From Boswellia sacra (Eukaryota; Streptophyta; Magnoliopsida; Sapindales; Burseraceae), in NCBI GenBank assembly GCA_013180625.2, contig SNVD02007070.1, positions 1 to 64,000 on the forward strand: a DNA stretch of 64,000 bases, given 5' to 3'. Of the stretch, positions 34,826 to 46,300 are shown piece after piece. Numbering within the stretch: position 1 is the stretch's first letter; each line of letters opens with the position of its first letter. Position numbers and translations under genes: made by a program. The notes beneath the pieces were generated by a model. That model saw nothing but the letters and a program-made list of their open reading frames with translations. It made no database searches and was not told where the DNA came from.

Positions 34826-35567
34826 GCGGACGCAGGATTTAGAGTTTTTTTTTTTTTGGGTGGGGGGCTAGAAATAAATTTTTTAATGAAATATTTGTAA
34901 TATATAAAAGAATAAATTATTATAAATTTTTAGATTAATTAATCATAAAATCTAGAATTTGACTTTCTTTTAATCCTATAAGTAGATATAAATTAAATAA
35001 TTTAAATAGATATTGTCAATGAAGCATACTCATGTAGATTTTAAAAAGTAAAAGAAAAAAAAACTTTCTAACTTTTAAAACAAATTATCAATTCCCAAAT
35101 GAACTATGAAAATGAAGTGTATTTATAAAGTGTAAATAAAATAATTAAAAAATAAATATATTATACAGATATCTAGACCTCAATCTTTAATATAATTGTC
35201 TTTTTTAATTAAAGAATATAATTTTATTTGACAATAGATAAATAAATTGATTTTGTCTCATATTTCTATTTAATAAAGTTTTAAAAGAATATATTTCATT
35301 AGTTAAATAAGTGAAATAAAGATTGTGGAGTCCATGGACATGATATAATATTTGTATTGTTATTAATAAAACTATGAAAATGGAAGGAGTCGCTAAAATT
35401 TTATTACAAATCATTCAAAAAGTTATGGGCTCTAGGAGATATATTAAAAATATGGAAAGGCCCCAAACTGTTTTCATTTAGAAAGCTTTTACACATATAT
35501 GGGAAATTAGAAATTTTTCAAACCTGGAGGGCCCAGGACCCCTAGGCCATAGTGTAGGTCCGCCTCT
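34826..35567. mobile_element. hAT-like non-autonomous element
   Basis: The left end has GGCGGACGCAGG, and the right end GTGTAGGTCCGCCTC mirrors it. The insert is missing at the paralogous place in unit B (near 12365). It is AT-rich with no gene. A second copy of its right part is at about 35905-36603. Confidence 0.6.
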
Positions 35568-36925
35568 GATTTGGCATGATATTGAAGAAATTTTTCAAAT
35601 TAATTTTCATGATGTTTTGAATATTAAAAATGTTTTAAAAACCAAAATTAACAAGATAAGTCCAATACATGTCTATTCTAAATCAATTCTAATAGCAATC
35701 GTGATCTTAAACAATTTAAGATTCAACAATGAATAAAACACTTATTAATTAGCTTATAAAAAAACAAAATAAGCATATACAAGACATTTCATGGGTGAGA
35801 TTTGAATTTTAACCGAATTAGTAAAAGGTTGGTAGGACCATGGATAATATTATGAAAGGCATTAGGTTTATACGTAATTAAAAATAAATACATAATGGGG
35901 GAGGTAGAAATAAATTTTTTAATGAAATATTTGTAATATATAAAAAAAAATTTTATAAAGTTTTAGATTAATTAATCATAAAATCTATAATTTGACTTTC
36001 TTTTAATCTTCTAAGTAGATATAAATTAAATAATTTAAATAGATATTGTCAATGAAGCATACTCATGTAGATTTTTAAAAAGTAAAAGAAAAAAAACTTT
36101 CTAACTTTTAAAACAAATTATCAATTCTCAAATAAACTATGAAAATGAAGTGCATCTATAAAATGTAAATAAAATAATTAAAAAATAAATACATTATACA
36201 AATATCTAAACCTCAATCTTTACTACAATTGTCCTTTTTTATTAAAGAATATAATTTTATTTGACAATAGATAAATAAATTGATTTTTTCTCATATTTCT
36301 ATTTAATAAAGTTTTAAAAGAATATATTTCATTAGTTAAATAAGTGAAATAAAGATTGTGGAGGCCATAGACATGATATGATATTTGTGTTATTATTAAT
36401 AAAACTATGAAAAAGGAAGGAGTCAAAAAAATTTTATTACAAATCATTCAAAAAGTTATGGGCTCTAGGAGATATATTAAAAATATGGAGAGGCCCGAAA
36501 TTCGTTTTCATTTAGATTGCTTTTACACATAAAGGGGAAATTAGAAATTTTTCAAACCTGGAGGGCCCAGGGCCCCTAGGCCATAGTGTAGGTCCGCCTC
36601 CGCTTTGGCATGATATTGAAGAAATTTTTGCAAATTAATTTTCACGATGTTTTGAATATTAAAAATGTTTTAAAAACCAAAATTAACAAGGTAAATCCAA
36701 TACATGTCTATTCTAAATCAATTCTAATAGCAATCGTGATCTTAAACAATTTAAGATTCAACAATGAATAAAACACTTATTAATTAGCTTATGAAAAAAC
36801 AAAATAAGCGTATGGAAGTCATTTCATGGGTGAGATTTGAATTTTAACCGAATTAGTAAATGGTTGGTAGGATCATGGATAATATTATGAAAAGCATTAG
36901 GGTTATACGTAATATTAGGTTTTAG
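34869..36925. repeat. Tandem duplication of about 1.04 kb
   Basis: 34869-35890 and 35905-36925 are near-identical, from TAGAAATAAATTTTTTAATG to TTATACGTAAT. The unit covers most of the hAT-like element plus about 320 bases of its right flank. Paired antisense frames starting MICNKI (35414 and 36447) are by-products. Confidence 0.88.
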
Positions 36926-37875
36926 TTCAAGGTCGCTTATAATATTTTTCTTAAATAATATATAACTTGACTAAGGGGGCGATTTTTTTTCCAAAATATG
37001 AATGGATCTAAATTTTACTAAATTTTGAATAGGTCTAAATACAAATGTATGAGTGATATGTTTGTTTTTTATTTTTTAAAATCTGACAATAAATCTTAAG
37101 TTGTTTGTTTATAATAACTAAAAAATATCAAAGCTAATAATTTGACATATATACCCTTATTTAGTATTATATATATTGATAACTTTGTTGACTAAAAAGT
37201 AAACATGTAAATTGATACTTAAATTCAAATTCAATAATCAAATCAATAAAAAAAGCCTAATAGAAAAATTAAATAAGGATAATCAACATACCTGATCAAG
37301 GATTACAAATAGATGAGATGACTGAAAACTTTCAAGTTCAAATTAGAAATATAAATTGCCGTGAGTATGTGGCAATTGGGCAGAGGCAACATCCTGAAAC
37401 TTATAGGGAAGTGCATGGCTTGGTTGTGGAGGCTAGAGTGATTTTACTTCGAAGGTTTTGCTTAACTGCAATTTGTTATTTATGATTCTTGGTCGGTAAA
37501 ATTGTGTCGGAATTGGAAGGAGTTAAATCTTATCTTTCTATGAGTTTAAGAAATTGGCTTAACTGGTAAGATTTTTATATATAGATTAAACCTGTATAAT
37601 CGTTGTTTGTTAAATTTTGATAATTGTGTAGTTAGGATAAGCGTTTGCCGGAATGTGAACCAACGCGGATTTGATTTACATTTGATGTACTTTATTTAAT
37701 GGGCTCCATTTGGGCTATCGTATTTTGTTACGTTGTTATTAATAAAGAAATTGGCAGGGACATCATCCCTACAGGTTTTATATAAACCATCAAAGACCCG
37801 AGCCGTACATTTGATTTTTTTTAATAGTAACAACAAAAACCGATCACTTCGTAAACAAGTCCAAAAGCAAACCAC

Positions 37876-37877
37876 TC

Positions 37878-37957
<80 letters not shown>
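37876..37957. repeat. Compound (CA)n(TA)n microsatellite
   Basis: CA repeats at about 37882-37917 run directly into TA repeats up to about 37955. Confidence 0.95.
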
Positions 37958-38389
37958 TATAATAGTTTGGGATGTCACATGTTCCTAATAGTATTCATAT
38001 GAAGCAGTGAAAAGTTTGGAGAACCACCAATTAATTAAAGTCATTTAATTAAGGAAGAGAGATTCTGATGTCTGCCGCAGATAGGCACGCAAAGCCCGCA
38101 GCTTGGGATTACATTCAGAAAAGAGTTTAGGATCAGGGAAAGATAGTAAGTGATTTACAAAATAGGAATTAATTAAAATTATTAAGAAGACTTTAGAACA
38201 TAAAAAATAGATAATTTATTCAGATTTTTTTTATTTAGATAAAAGCTAAAAAATACAATTATTTGAATAAGATATAATTATCTATGAAAAAGTGTTTAAT
38301 CCCAAAAATAATCACTATAAAAAAGTCTGAAGTTTGAGATTTAGTAAAATTCAGACTTTAAATGTAAAAATAGTCGGTCCCTGAAAATT

Positions 38390-39053
38390 AGAAAAAGAAT
38401 TAGTTATTATTGTTAACTAGGAACTATTTGAATTCGTATTCTTTGATAACAACCTATTGATTATTTACAAACTACAAAAGAAAATGAATAAATAATTTAT
38501 ACTTAAATAAATAAATAAGAATTTTAAACAATTCTAACAATTAAGTTTTATTTTAAAAAAGGGTATAAAAATTAACTTTTTAAACTAAGTTAAACCAAGG
38601 GGCTAAACAAATTTTCTAAAGCTTTATGGGGGTCCGGGCTGCCTACTCTGCCAAGGCAACTAGCTCCGCCACCAATGGGCAGAAATTAACTAATTTCTCC
38701 AACCACTGCATGATGAAGAATATTTTCAACGAACTAATTGATTTATTCACTTCTAACAGTTCCATTGAGTTCCGTTGTGCAATTCTTCACTTTCTTTTAA
38801 TTATCTCCACTAACTAGTTTATTCCCTTCTAACTGTTCCATTCACTTTCTCTCTACAATTCTTCTCTTTCTTTAATTATCACAACCAATATTTCCTAGTC
38901 AACTTCTTCGCATGTATTATATAATTAGCAGAAACCGAGCTACTACAACGTACCCTACCAATACATATAGAGACAGAGCTGGCTAGCGGCAGCTCAAGTT
39001 TTCTTTTCCTTTTAAATTTCTTTTCATTTTCAATTATTGTTAAGCGATTAACA
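38390..39053. promoter_or_regulatory. Proximal upstream region of aquaporin unit C with TATA candidate
   Basis: Aligns with 12866-13614. Relative to unit B, about 140 bases are missing between CTCCAACCACTGCATG and ATGAAGAATATTTTC near 38700. TATTATATAAT at 38915-38925 is the TATA candidate, about 130 bases before the ATG at 39054. Regulation cannot be read from the sequence. Confidence 0.5.
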
Positions 39054-39489
39054 ATGGAGAATCTTGATGTTACATCACCTCCTACAAAGTCAGCAATGAC
39101 AGAAGTCTCTTTTGCAAGAAAGGTATGATATGAGAGACCTGCTCCCGTAAATACCATAAGTTAATTCAAGAAAGTTTTACGTGGAACAAATATATTATGA
39201 TCTATCCAATAAGATTATTTTACATACACAAGTGTTTCGATTTATATACTTTACTAATATCTATATGTCTTCTTTTTTATTTCTTTAACAAATTTTTTAT
39301 TAATATTTTAGTGTGTTATCCTTGAAAGGGTTATGAGAGATGATGCTTATTTATTTTTGATGCCAAAATCAGGTGGGAGCAGAATTCGTAGGCACTCTCA
39401 TACTCATCTTTGCTGGGGCAGGCACAGCCATTGTGAACCAGAAAAAACAAGGCTCGGAAACCCTCCTTGGCCTTGCTGCCTCCAATGGA

Positions 39490-39890
39490 TGATGAGCTCA
39501 TGCATGACATGCATGAGTTCTAGAATTCTGCTGAGCTCATGCATAACATGCATGGCTTCCAGAATCCCTCCCATGTGAATGCATTGAGAGTCAAATTAGT
39601 TAGGCACCTCCAATTTTGAAAATCAAAGGAAGTAGCCAAATTTGATTTGAATTTGTATGCAGAATTTTCCCTATAAATATGGGACGAATTCTGCCTTGTA
39701 AAAGCATCACTGAGAGTTCCAGAGAGAGTCCAGAGTCTAAACCAGAGAGTTTAGGATTGAGAGAGAGAGCCAGGAGAGCTCCAGAAATTTTAGGGGAGTT
39801 TTTGTATAATTCTTGTACATTAATTTTCTCTGTTAATACAAGTAATTTTTCTCCCAAATTCTGTTCTGAGTTGATCATTACATCCCAACA
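39490..39890 (+). repeat. 5' LTR, Tnt1-like element
   Basis: 401 bp, TGATGAGCTCATGC to CATCCCAACA. A TATA candidate CTATAAATATGG lies at 39671. Near its start, ATGCATGACATGCAT-like palindromic motifs occur twice. Confidence 0.95.
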
Positions 39891-39892
39891 AG

Positions 39893-39904
39893 TGGTATCA
39901 GAGC
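39893..39904 (+). other. Primer binding site, Tnt1-like element
   Basis: TGGTATCAGAGC is an exact initiator tRNA-Met complement, two bases after the LTR. Confidence 0.95.
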
Positions 39905-40059
39905 CTCGTTGAGCTCCTGGAACGTCAGAACAGAAAGGAAAAATTCAGAGAAAATTTGTCCCCTGTTTCTGGAAAATTTCGATTTTTCGGAAAGTCATCG
40001 AATTTCGAATTTGAAGTGTCCAGTGTGTTCGTGACGTCGTCCTGATCATTCTGCAATTT

Positions 40060-40535
40060 TCCGGCGACCGATCCGACGTCCAGAGAAGCCGCACGCGCCG
40101 CACGCGCCTCCGACCTGGTCTGCGAGTGGGCGTCACTCGCCCCACGCGCTGCACGCGCCATTCCAAGGAAGAAGACGACCACGTCAGCGCCACGGCCTTT
40201 TCGCCACGTCAGTCGTCCACGTCAGCAGGTCGCCGCGTCAGCAAGCCACGTCAGCCGTCCACGTCAGCGTGCCACGTGTCGCCACGTCAGAGCCACGTCA
40301 GCATTGTGGACCCCAACTGCCACGTCAGCAAAACGTTGGAAAATTACATTTTGGCCCCTGTATTTCCAGGTAATTACATTTTGACCCCCTGAGTTTATGA
40401 AATTTACATTTCAGTCCCTAGGAAATATCAGTTTGGCCCCTGTAGTTCTGGAGAATGACATTGTGCCCCCTTTTAGTTTCTGAAATTTCAGTTTAGCCCT
40501 TAAGAAATTTCAGTTTAGTCCTTAAAGTTTCCAAG
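40060..40535 (+). repeat. GC-rich leader with CACGTCAG array and following degenerate repeats
   Basis: Between primer site and gag, about 40176-40330 holds eight exact CACGTCAG copies plus near copies. The reverse complement CTGACGTG has an ACGT core typical of bZIP sites. From 40328 to 40535 runs a degenerate repeat of roughly 35 bases (AAATTTCAGTTT alternating with TGGCCCCTG-like blocks). The GC content contrasts sharply with the AT-rich window. Confidence 0.85.
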
Positions 40536-40671
40536 CTTAGTATTTATTGTATAAAAAGAATTTTTTGAGCCCCGGAAGAGGCTATTCTACCTAATTTGAC
40601 CGTTCCGGACGTAACGGTGGGCTCTGATTTTTGAAATTCAATTTTCATTTTAGTGAATTAATTATTCTAAA

Positions 40672-41409
40672 ATGGAAGAATCATCCGGAGCCATGATAAA
40701 ATTGACTGCTACAAATTACACACTATGGAGACCCAGGATGGAGGATCTCCTTAGTTGTAAGGATCTATATGACCCTATAGAATTTGAAGGGCAGAGACCT
40801 GAGACAGAAAAAGAGGCAGAGTGGAAGAAAATTAACAGAAAATGCATCGGTCAGATCAGACAATGGATCGATCATAGTGTCTTCCACCATGTAGCCAAAG
40901 AAACAGATGCATATACTCTATGGAAAAAATTAGAGAGTATGTATCAAGCCAAGTCAGCACGGAACAAAGCCATCCTGATGAGACGGCTTGTGAACTTGAA
41001 GTTGCGGAGCGGAACTCCTGTAGCAGAACATACAAGTGAGTTCCAGAACTTGGTGAATCAGTTGACAGCAGTCGAGTTACAGCTTGGAGACGAAGAACAA
41101 GCACTTCTACTTCTCAGTTCCCTTCCAGACTCTTGGGAGACGTTAGTGGTTTCCATCAGTAATTCAGCACCCGGAGGCAGACTTACCCTATCAATGGTTA
41201 AAGATGCCTTAATGAACGAGGAGGCAATAAGAAAAGATGCAGGCGCCAGTCAAGATGAAGCCTACATCACAGAGAATCGAGGAAGACAGTCTCGAGGTGA
41301 AGACTGGAGAAGAGGTAGAAGCAAAAGCAGAGGCAGATCAAGGGCAGGTCATCAGATGGACGGAGACCTACATACAAGTGCTAGAACTGTGGCAAAGAGG
41401 GACATTTGA
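40672..41409 (+). pseudogene. Gag of the Tnt1-like element
   Basis: The 245-codon frame from ATG 40672 contains LTATNYTLWRPRMEDLLSC, LWKKLESMYQAKSARNKAIL and LLLLSSLPDSWETLV, as in Tnt1-type gag. A one-base shift near 41340-41350 moves the zinc knuckle into another frame. There it reads through TAG (41382-41384) in place of a Tyr, then NCGKEGHLKRNC. Gag would form the RNA-packaging particle. Both lesions separate it from pol. Confidence 0.9.
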
Positions 41410-44400
41410 AGAGAAATTGTCGCAGTCTTCGGAAGCAGAACCAGGAGAGTTCACAGGCACAAAGCAACGAAGAACCACGAGTTACAGTGGTAGAAGATGT
41501 AACCATCTGTGCAGAAGAGACGTGCTTCCACACAGCAGATCAAGGAGTAGAATGGGTCATTGACACAGCAGCTTCCTGCCACGTCACTCCTTGCAGAGAA
41601 ATCTTCACCACGTACAAAGCAGGAGACTTTGGGATAGTGAAGATGGGAAACAACAGCACCGCCAAAATCATGGGAATTGGTGATATTCAATTCCAAACGA
41701 ACGTCGGATGCAAAATAACTTTGAAGGACGTTCGTCATGTGCCAGATCTTCGACTCAACTTGCTCTCGGTAAAAGCCTTTGATCAGCAAGGTTATGAGAG
41801 CTGCTTCACCAACGGTACATGGAAGATGTTGAAAGGGGTCATGGTGGTTGCTCGAGGTAAATTATGTGACAATCTTTACAGGACTCATGTAAAGATAAAC
41901 GGAGAGAGCCTTCATGTAGCAGAGCACATGGTACCTCTAGATTTGTGGCATAAAAGGCTCGGTCACATGGGTGAAAAGGGTTTATCAACCCTTCAGAAAA
42001 AGAAGCTGATCACTGTTTCCAAGGATGCAGCGTCTCATCCTTGCGATTATTGTTTGTACGGGAAACAACGGAGGGTATCATTCAGCTCCTCATCAGTGAA
42101 GAAATTAAAGCTGTTGGAGCTAGTACACAGTGATGTATGCGGACCTCTCGAAGTCGAGTCCTTAGGCGGTAAAAGGTATTTCTTGACCTTTATTGATGAT
42201 GCATCTCGGAAAGTGTGGGTTTATTTCCTCAGGACGAAGGATGAAGTTCTGGAGAAGTTCAAGGAGTTTCACGCCATGGTAGAACGTGAAACGGGTAAGA
42301 AATTAAAATGCCTTCGATCAGATAACGGAGGCGAGTATACCTCCAGAGAGTTCAATGCCTACTGTCGAAGATATGGCATCGACATGAAAGAACAGTCCCA
42401 CGCACACCACAACACAATGGAGTGGCCGAGAGGATGAATCGAACCATCATGGAACGAGTCAGAAGCATGCTCAGATTGGCTAAGTTACCCAAGCCATTCT
42501 GGGGGGAGGCAGTTCGCACCGCCTGTTACTTAATCAACAGAGCACCATCGGCACCACTGAACTTCGAGATTCCAGAAAAGGTATGGTATAACAAAAAGCC
42601 CTCCTATAATCATTTGAAAGTGTTTGGTTGTTTAGCCTTCGTACATGTATCCAAGGAGCTCAGACAGAAGCTCGATGCAAGAACTGTTCCATGTATCTTC
42701 ATCGGTTATGGAGATGAAGAATTCGGATACAGATTATGGGATCCCAAAGAAAAGAAAGTCATCCGGAGCAGAGATGTCGTATTTCACGAAGACCAAACAT
42801 ATGAAGACGCTAAAAAGACAACAATATCTACAAATCCCACTAGCAGTGCCTCAGATATTGTTGCAGATTCTACCCCAACACCAAATGCTACAAGAAATGA
42901 CGAGGTACCAGACGAAGTTCTAGAAGCAGATCAGGAGGAAGAAAATGAAGAGATTGCTGAGCCGGGGGAGCCACAATCACCTATAGAAGCTGCTGTACCT
43001 CCTGGAAATAAAGAACCTCAGCTACGACGATCTGAGCGAGGTCGGATTCCGTCGAGGAGATATCCGGAATCAGAGTACACACTGCTTACTGATGAGGGGG
43101 AGCTAGAAAGCTTTCATGAAGCTTTATCTCATCCAGACAAAGAACGATGGCTGCATGCAATGCAAGATGAGATGAATTCTCTAGAGAAGAACAAAACTTA
43201 TGAACTGGTCGAACTCCCAGACGGAAAGAAGGCACTGAAGAACAAGTGGGTATTCAAGCTCAAGAAAGATGGAACAGGAAAGGTGATAAAGCACAAAGCC
43301 CGATTGGTGGTAAAAGGATTCCTTCAGAAGAAAGGAATTGACTTTGATGAAATCTTTCCACCGGTGGTAAAAATGTCCTCAATCCGCGTCATCCTCGGAT
43401 TAACAGCAAGTCTTGATTTAGAGCTTGAACAGATAGATGTGAAGACAGCATTTCTTCATGGAGACTTGCATGAAGAAATCTACATGGAGCAGCCAGAAGG
43501 GTTCGAGGTTCAAGAAAAAGAACACCTCGTGTGCAAGCTCAAAAAGAGCTTGTATGGCCTCAAACAAGCACCAAGGCAATGGTACAAGAAGTTTGACTCC
43601 TTCATGGTGAGTCATGGGTACAAAAGAACCGCTGCAGACCAATGCGTCTACTTTCAGAAACTTCCAGGTGGAGACTTTGTTGCATTAATGTTATATGTGG
43701 ACGACATGTTGATCGTCGGAAAAGATGCAACAAGAATAAAGCAGCTGAAGAATGAACTATCAAAAACCTTCGATATGAAGGACTTGGGACCAGCTCAGCA
43801 AATCTTGGGGATGCACATTCGTCGAGACAGGAAACAAAAGAAATTATGGCTGTCTCAGGAGAAATATGTTGAACAGGTAATTCAAAAGTTCAACATGGAT
43901 AGTGCTAAGCCAGTTAGTGTACCACTGGCTAATCATTTCAAGCTGAGCAAGAGATCATGTCCCTCATCCAAGAAAGAGATAGAGGACATGGCGTCGGTAC
44001 CCTATTCTTCTGCTGTAGGAAGTTTGATGTATGCCATGGTGTGTACAAGGCCAGATATTGCTCATGCTGTCGGAGTCGTGAGCAGATTTCTTTCCAATCC
44101 AGGGAAAGAACATTGGGAGGCAGTCAAGTGGATTCTCAGATACCTTAAAGGTACTTCGAAGATATGCTTGTGTTACGGGGGAGCTGATCCAATCTTGGAA
44201 GGCTATACAGATTCAGATATGGCCGGAGAACCTGACAGTAGGAAATCTACATCAGGTTTTGTTTACACTTTTGCAGGGGGAGCTGTATCATGGCAGTCAA
44301 GACTACAGAAGTGTGTTGCGCTATCCACGACAGAGGCAGAATACATTGCCGCAGCGGAAGCTGGAAAAGAAATGTTGTGGCTGAAGCGGTTTCTCCAAGA

Positions 44401-44659
44401 ACTTGGGATTGAGCAAAAGGAATACAAAGTACACTGTGACAGTCAAAGTGCTCTGGATTTGAGCAAGAACTCAGTGTACCATTCTCGAACGAAGCATATT
44501 GACATCCGCTATCATTGGATACGAGAGGTGATGGACAAGCAACTGTTGAAACTAGTGAAAATCTATACTAAAGAGAATCCAGCCGACATGTTAACAAAAG
44601 TGGTCACCAGAGACAAGCTAGAACTATGCAGAGACATAGTTGGATTAGAAGCTGTCTAA
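41410..44659 (+). pseudogene. Pol of the Tnt1-like element (protease, integrase, RT, RNase H), one frameshift
   Basis: The first frame (to 42437) has the protease site WVIDTAASCHVTP, the integrase zinc region (LWHKRLGHMGEKG, CDYCLYGKQRR) and the core with LRSDNGGEYTS. One base is missing near 42388-42394. The second frame carries on as AERMNRTIMERVRSML and runs intact to 44659: integrase tail (FGYRLWDPKEKK), RT (VKTAFLHGDLHEEIYMEQ, LYVDDMLIVG at about 43693) and RNase H (ALSTTEAEYIAAAEAGKE, DMLTKVVTR). Lengths match Tnt1-type pol. It copies element RNA to DNA and inserts it. Here only the frameshift and the gag lesions stand in the way. Confidence 0.93.
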
Positions 44660-44687
44660 TTACTTTTGTTGTTACTCCTTTTTCACA

Positions 44688-44706
44688 TGGGATGGAGGGG
44701 GAGAAT
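44688..44706 (+). other. Polypurine tract, Tnt1-like element
   Basis: GGGATGGAGGGGGAGAAT lies directly before the 3' LTR at 44707. Confidence 0.88.
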
Positions 44707-45106
44707 TGATGAGCTCATGCATGACATGCATGAGTTCTAGAATTCTGCTGAGCTCATGCATGACATGCATGGCTTCCAGAATCCCTCCCATGTGAATGCA
44801 TTGAGAGTCAAATTTGTTAGGCACCTCCAATTTTGAAAATCAAAGGAAGTAGCCAAATTTGATTTGAATTTGTATGCAGAATTTTCCCTATAAATATGGG
44901 ACGAATTCTGCCTTGTTTAAGCATCAGAGAGATTCCAGAGAGAGTCCAGAGTCTAAACCAGAGAGTTTAGGATTGAGAGAGAGAGCCAGGAGAGCTCCAG
45001 AAATTTTAGGGGAGTTTTTGTATAATTCTTGTACATTAATTTTCTCTGTTAATACAAGTAATTTTTCTCCCAAATTCTGTTCTGAGTTGATCATTACATC
45101 CCAACA
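44707..45106 (+). repeat. 3' LTR, Tnt1-like element
   Basis: 400 bp with the same termini as the 5' LTR. It is followed by the ATGGA target copy and exon 2 of the aquaporin. Confidence 0.95.
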
Positions 45107-46032
45107 ATGGACTCGCTGTTATGATCATCATATTCTCGACTGGCCACATCTCTGGAGCCCATCTGAACCCTGCTGTCACCATTTCCTTTGCTGCCTGGGA
45201 ACACTTTCCATGGAAGCATGTACGTAAATATGGATATCAATACAATCTTTCAAAGTAAACATATGAATACAGTATTAAAGTTTTTCAATTTTTTTCTTTT
45301 GCTTTAATAAATTTACCAACATAATTAAGAGTCGTGGGTTTTGGGTTTTGATAAAAGACAAGTGAGGCATACAAAAAACGATCTTTTAACTCTGATACTA
45401 TGTTATAAACCTTTATCAAATTTAGCGAACACCGCTTGAGAAATTTTAAATAATTTATTACTGTTCTGTTTTTTTGTCTTATTTTTTAACAGGTGCCAGC
45501 GTACACAGGAGCACAAGTAATGGCATCACTATGCGCAGCATTTATGCTGAAGGCAATTTTTCATCCGGAGATGGGAGGGGGAGTGACAGTGCCAACAGTA
45601 GGAGATGGTCAAGCTTTCGCTTTGGAGTTTATTATTAGCTTCATTCTCATGTTTGTTGTTACTGCTGTCTCCACTGACACAAAAGCTGTAAGTTTAGTTT
45701 GCACTTCCATTGGATCTTTAACATTAAATAAATAAAAGGTTAACAGAGAACTAAGCTGTAAGCATAACTCTCTGAAATTATTTATTGAAATAAGCTGAAA
45801 TTTCCTCTCAATCTGGGATTGTGTAGATGCAAGAATTGGCAGGAATCATAGTGGGAGGCACCGTCATGCTTAACATACTCATAGCCGGGTACATATATAT
45901 ATACACGTCCCAACGCTATAAAAATAATCAAAGGCTAGAAAAATTCATTAATTAATTACTATTTTTAGATGACAAAATATTTGATTGAAAAAAATCCAAG
46001 GAATTATTTATTCTCAATAGAAAAATAAATAG

Positions 46033-46300
46033 CTTCGTAAGTTCGGATTAGGATAGAACCTAACTTTTGTACACAATTGTCAGCAATACTTTATGATCAT
46101 AGTTTATATATATATATATACTTCGTAAGTTCGGATTAGGATAGAACCTAACTTTTGTACACAATTGTCAGCAATACTTTATGATCATAGTTTATATATA
46201 TATATATATAAACTATGATCATAAAGTATTGCTGACAATTGTGTACAAAAGTTAGGTTCTATCCTAATCCGAACTTACGAAGTATATATATATATATATA
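46033..46300. repeat. Triplicated 74-base segment forming a long perfect palindrome in aquaporin intron 4
   Basis: A segment from CTTCGTAAGTTCGG to GATCATAGTTTA occurs at 46033-46106, again at 46121-46194, and inverted at 46209-46282. Copies 2 and 3 are identical. With the surrounding TA tracts they make a near-perfect palindrome from about 46106 to 46298 centred near 46201. Unit B has only one copy (21305-21364). Confidence 0.96.

Larger units (their letters stand above)
33604..38389. other. Upstream region of aquaporin unit C with nested insertions
   Basis: No gene is seen. It aligns with 11760-12866 of unit B but is stretched by insertions: 33877-34516, a hAT-like element at 34826-35567 duplicated in tandem, and about 36968-38385. 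37290-37520 is less AT-rich but shows no convincing reading frame. Confidence 0.65.
39490..45106 (+). mobile_element. Tnt1-like (Tork lineage) Ty1/copia element in exon 2 of aquaporin unit C
   Basis: Target duplication ATGGA is at 39485-39489 and 45107-45111. LTRs are 39490-39890 and 44707-45106. I count only about seven differences plus a one-base indel between them, so this is the youngest clear insertion here. Primer site, gag, pol and polypurine tract are all present. Three lesions break the coding region: a frameshift and TAG before the gag zinc knuckle, and a one-base frameshift in integrase. Confidence 0.96.

Noticed and set aside
35205..36447. Paired minus-strand frames beginning MICNKI, which might suggest a small conserved gene
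   Set aside because: They are two copies of a tandem DNA duplication within a non-autonomous element; low-complexity AT-rich text without a second line of evidence.
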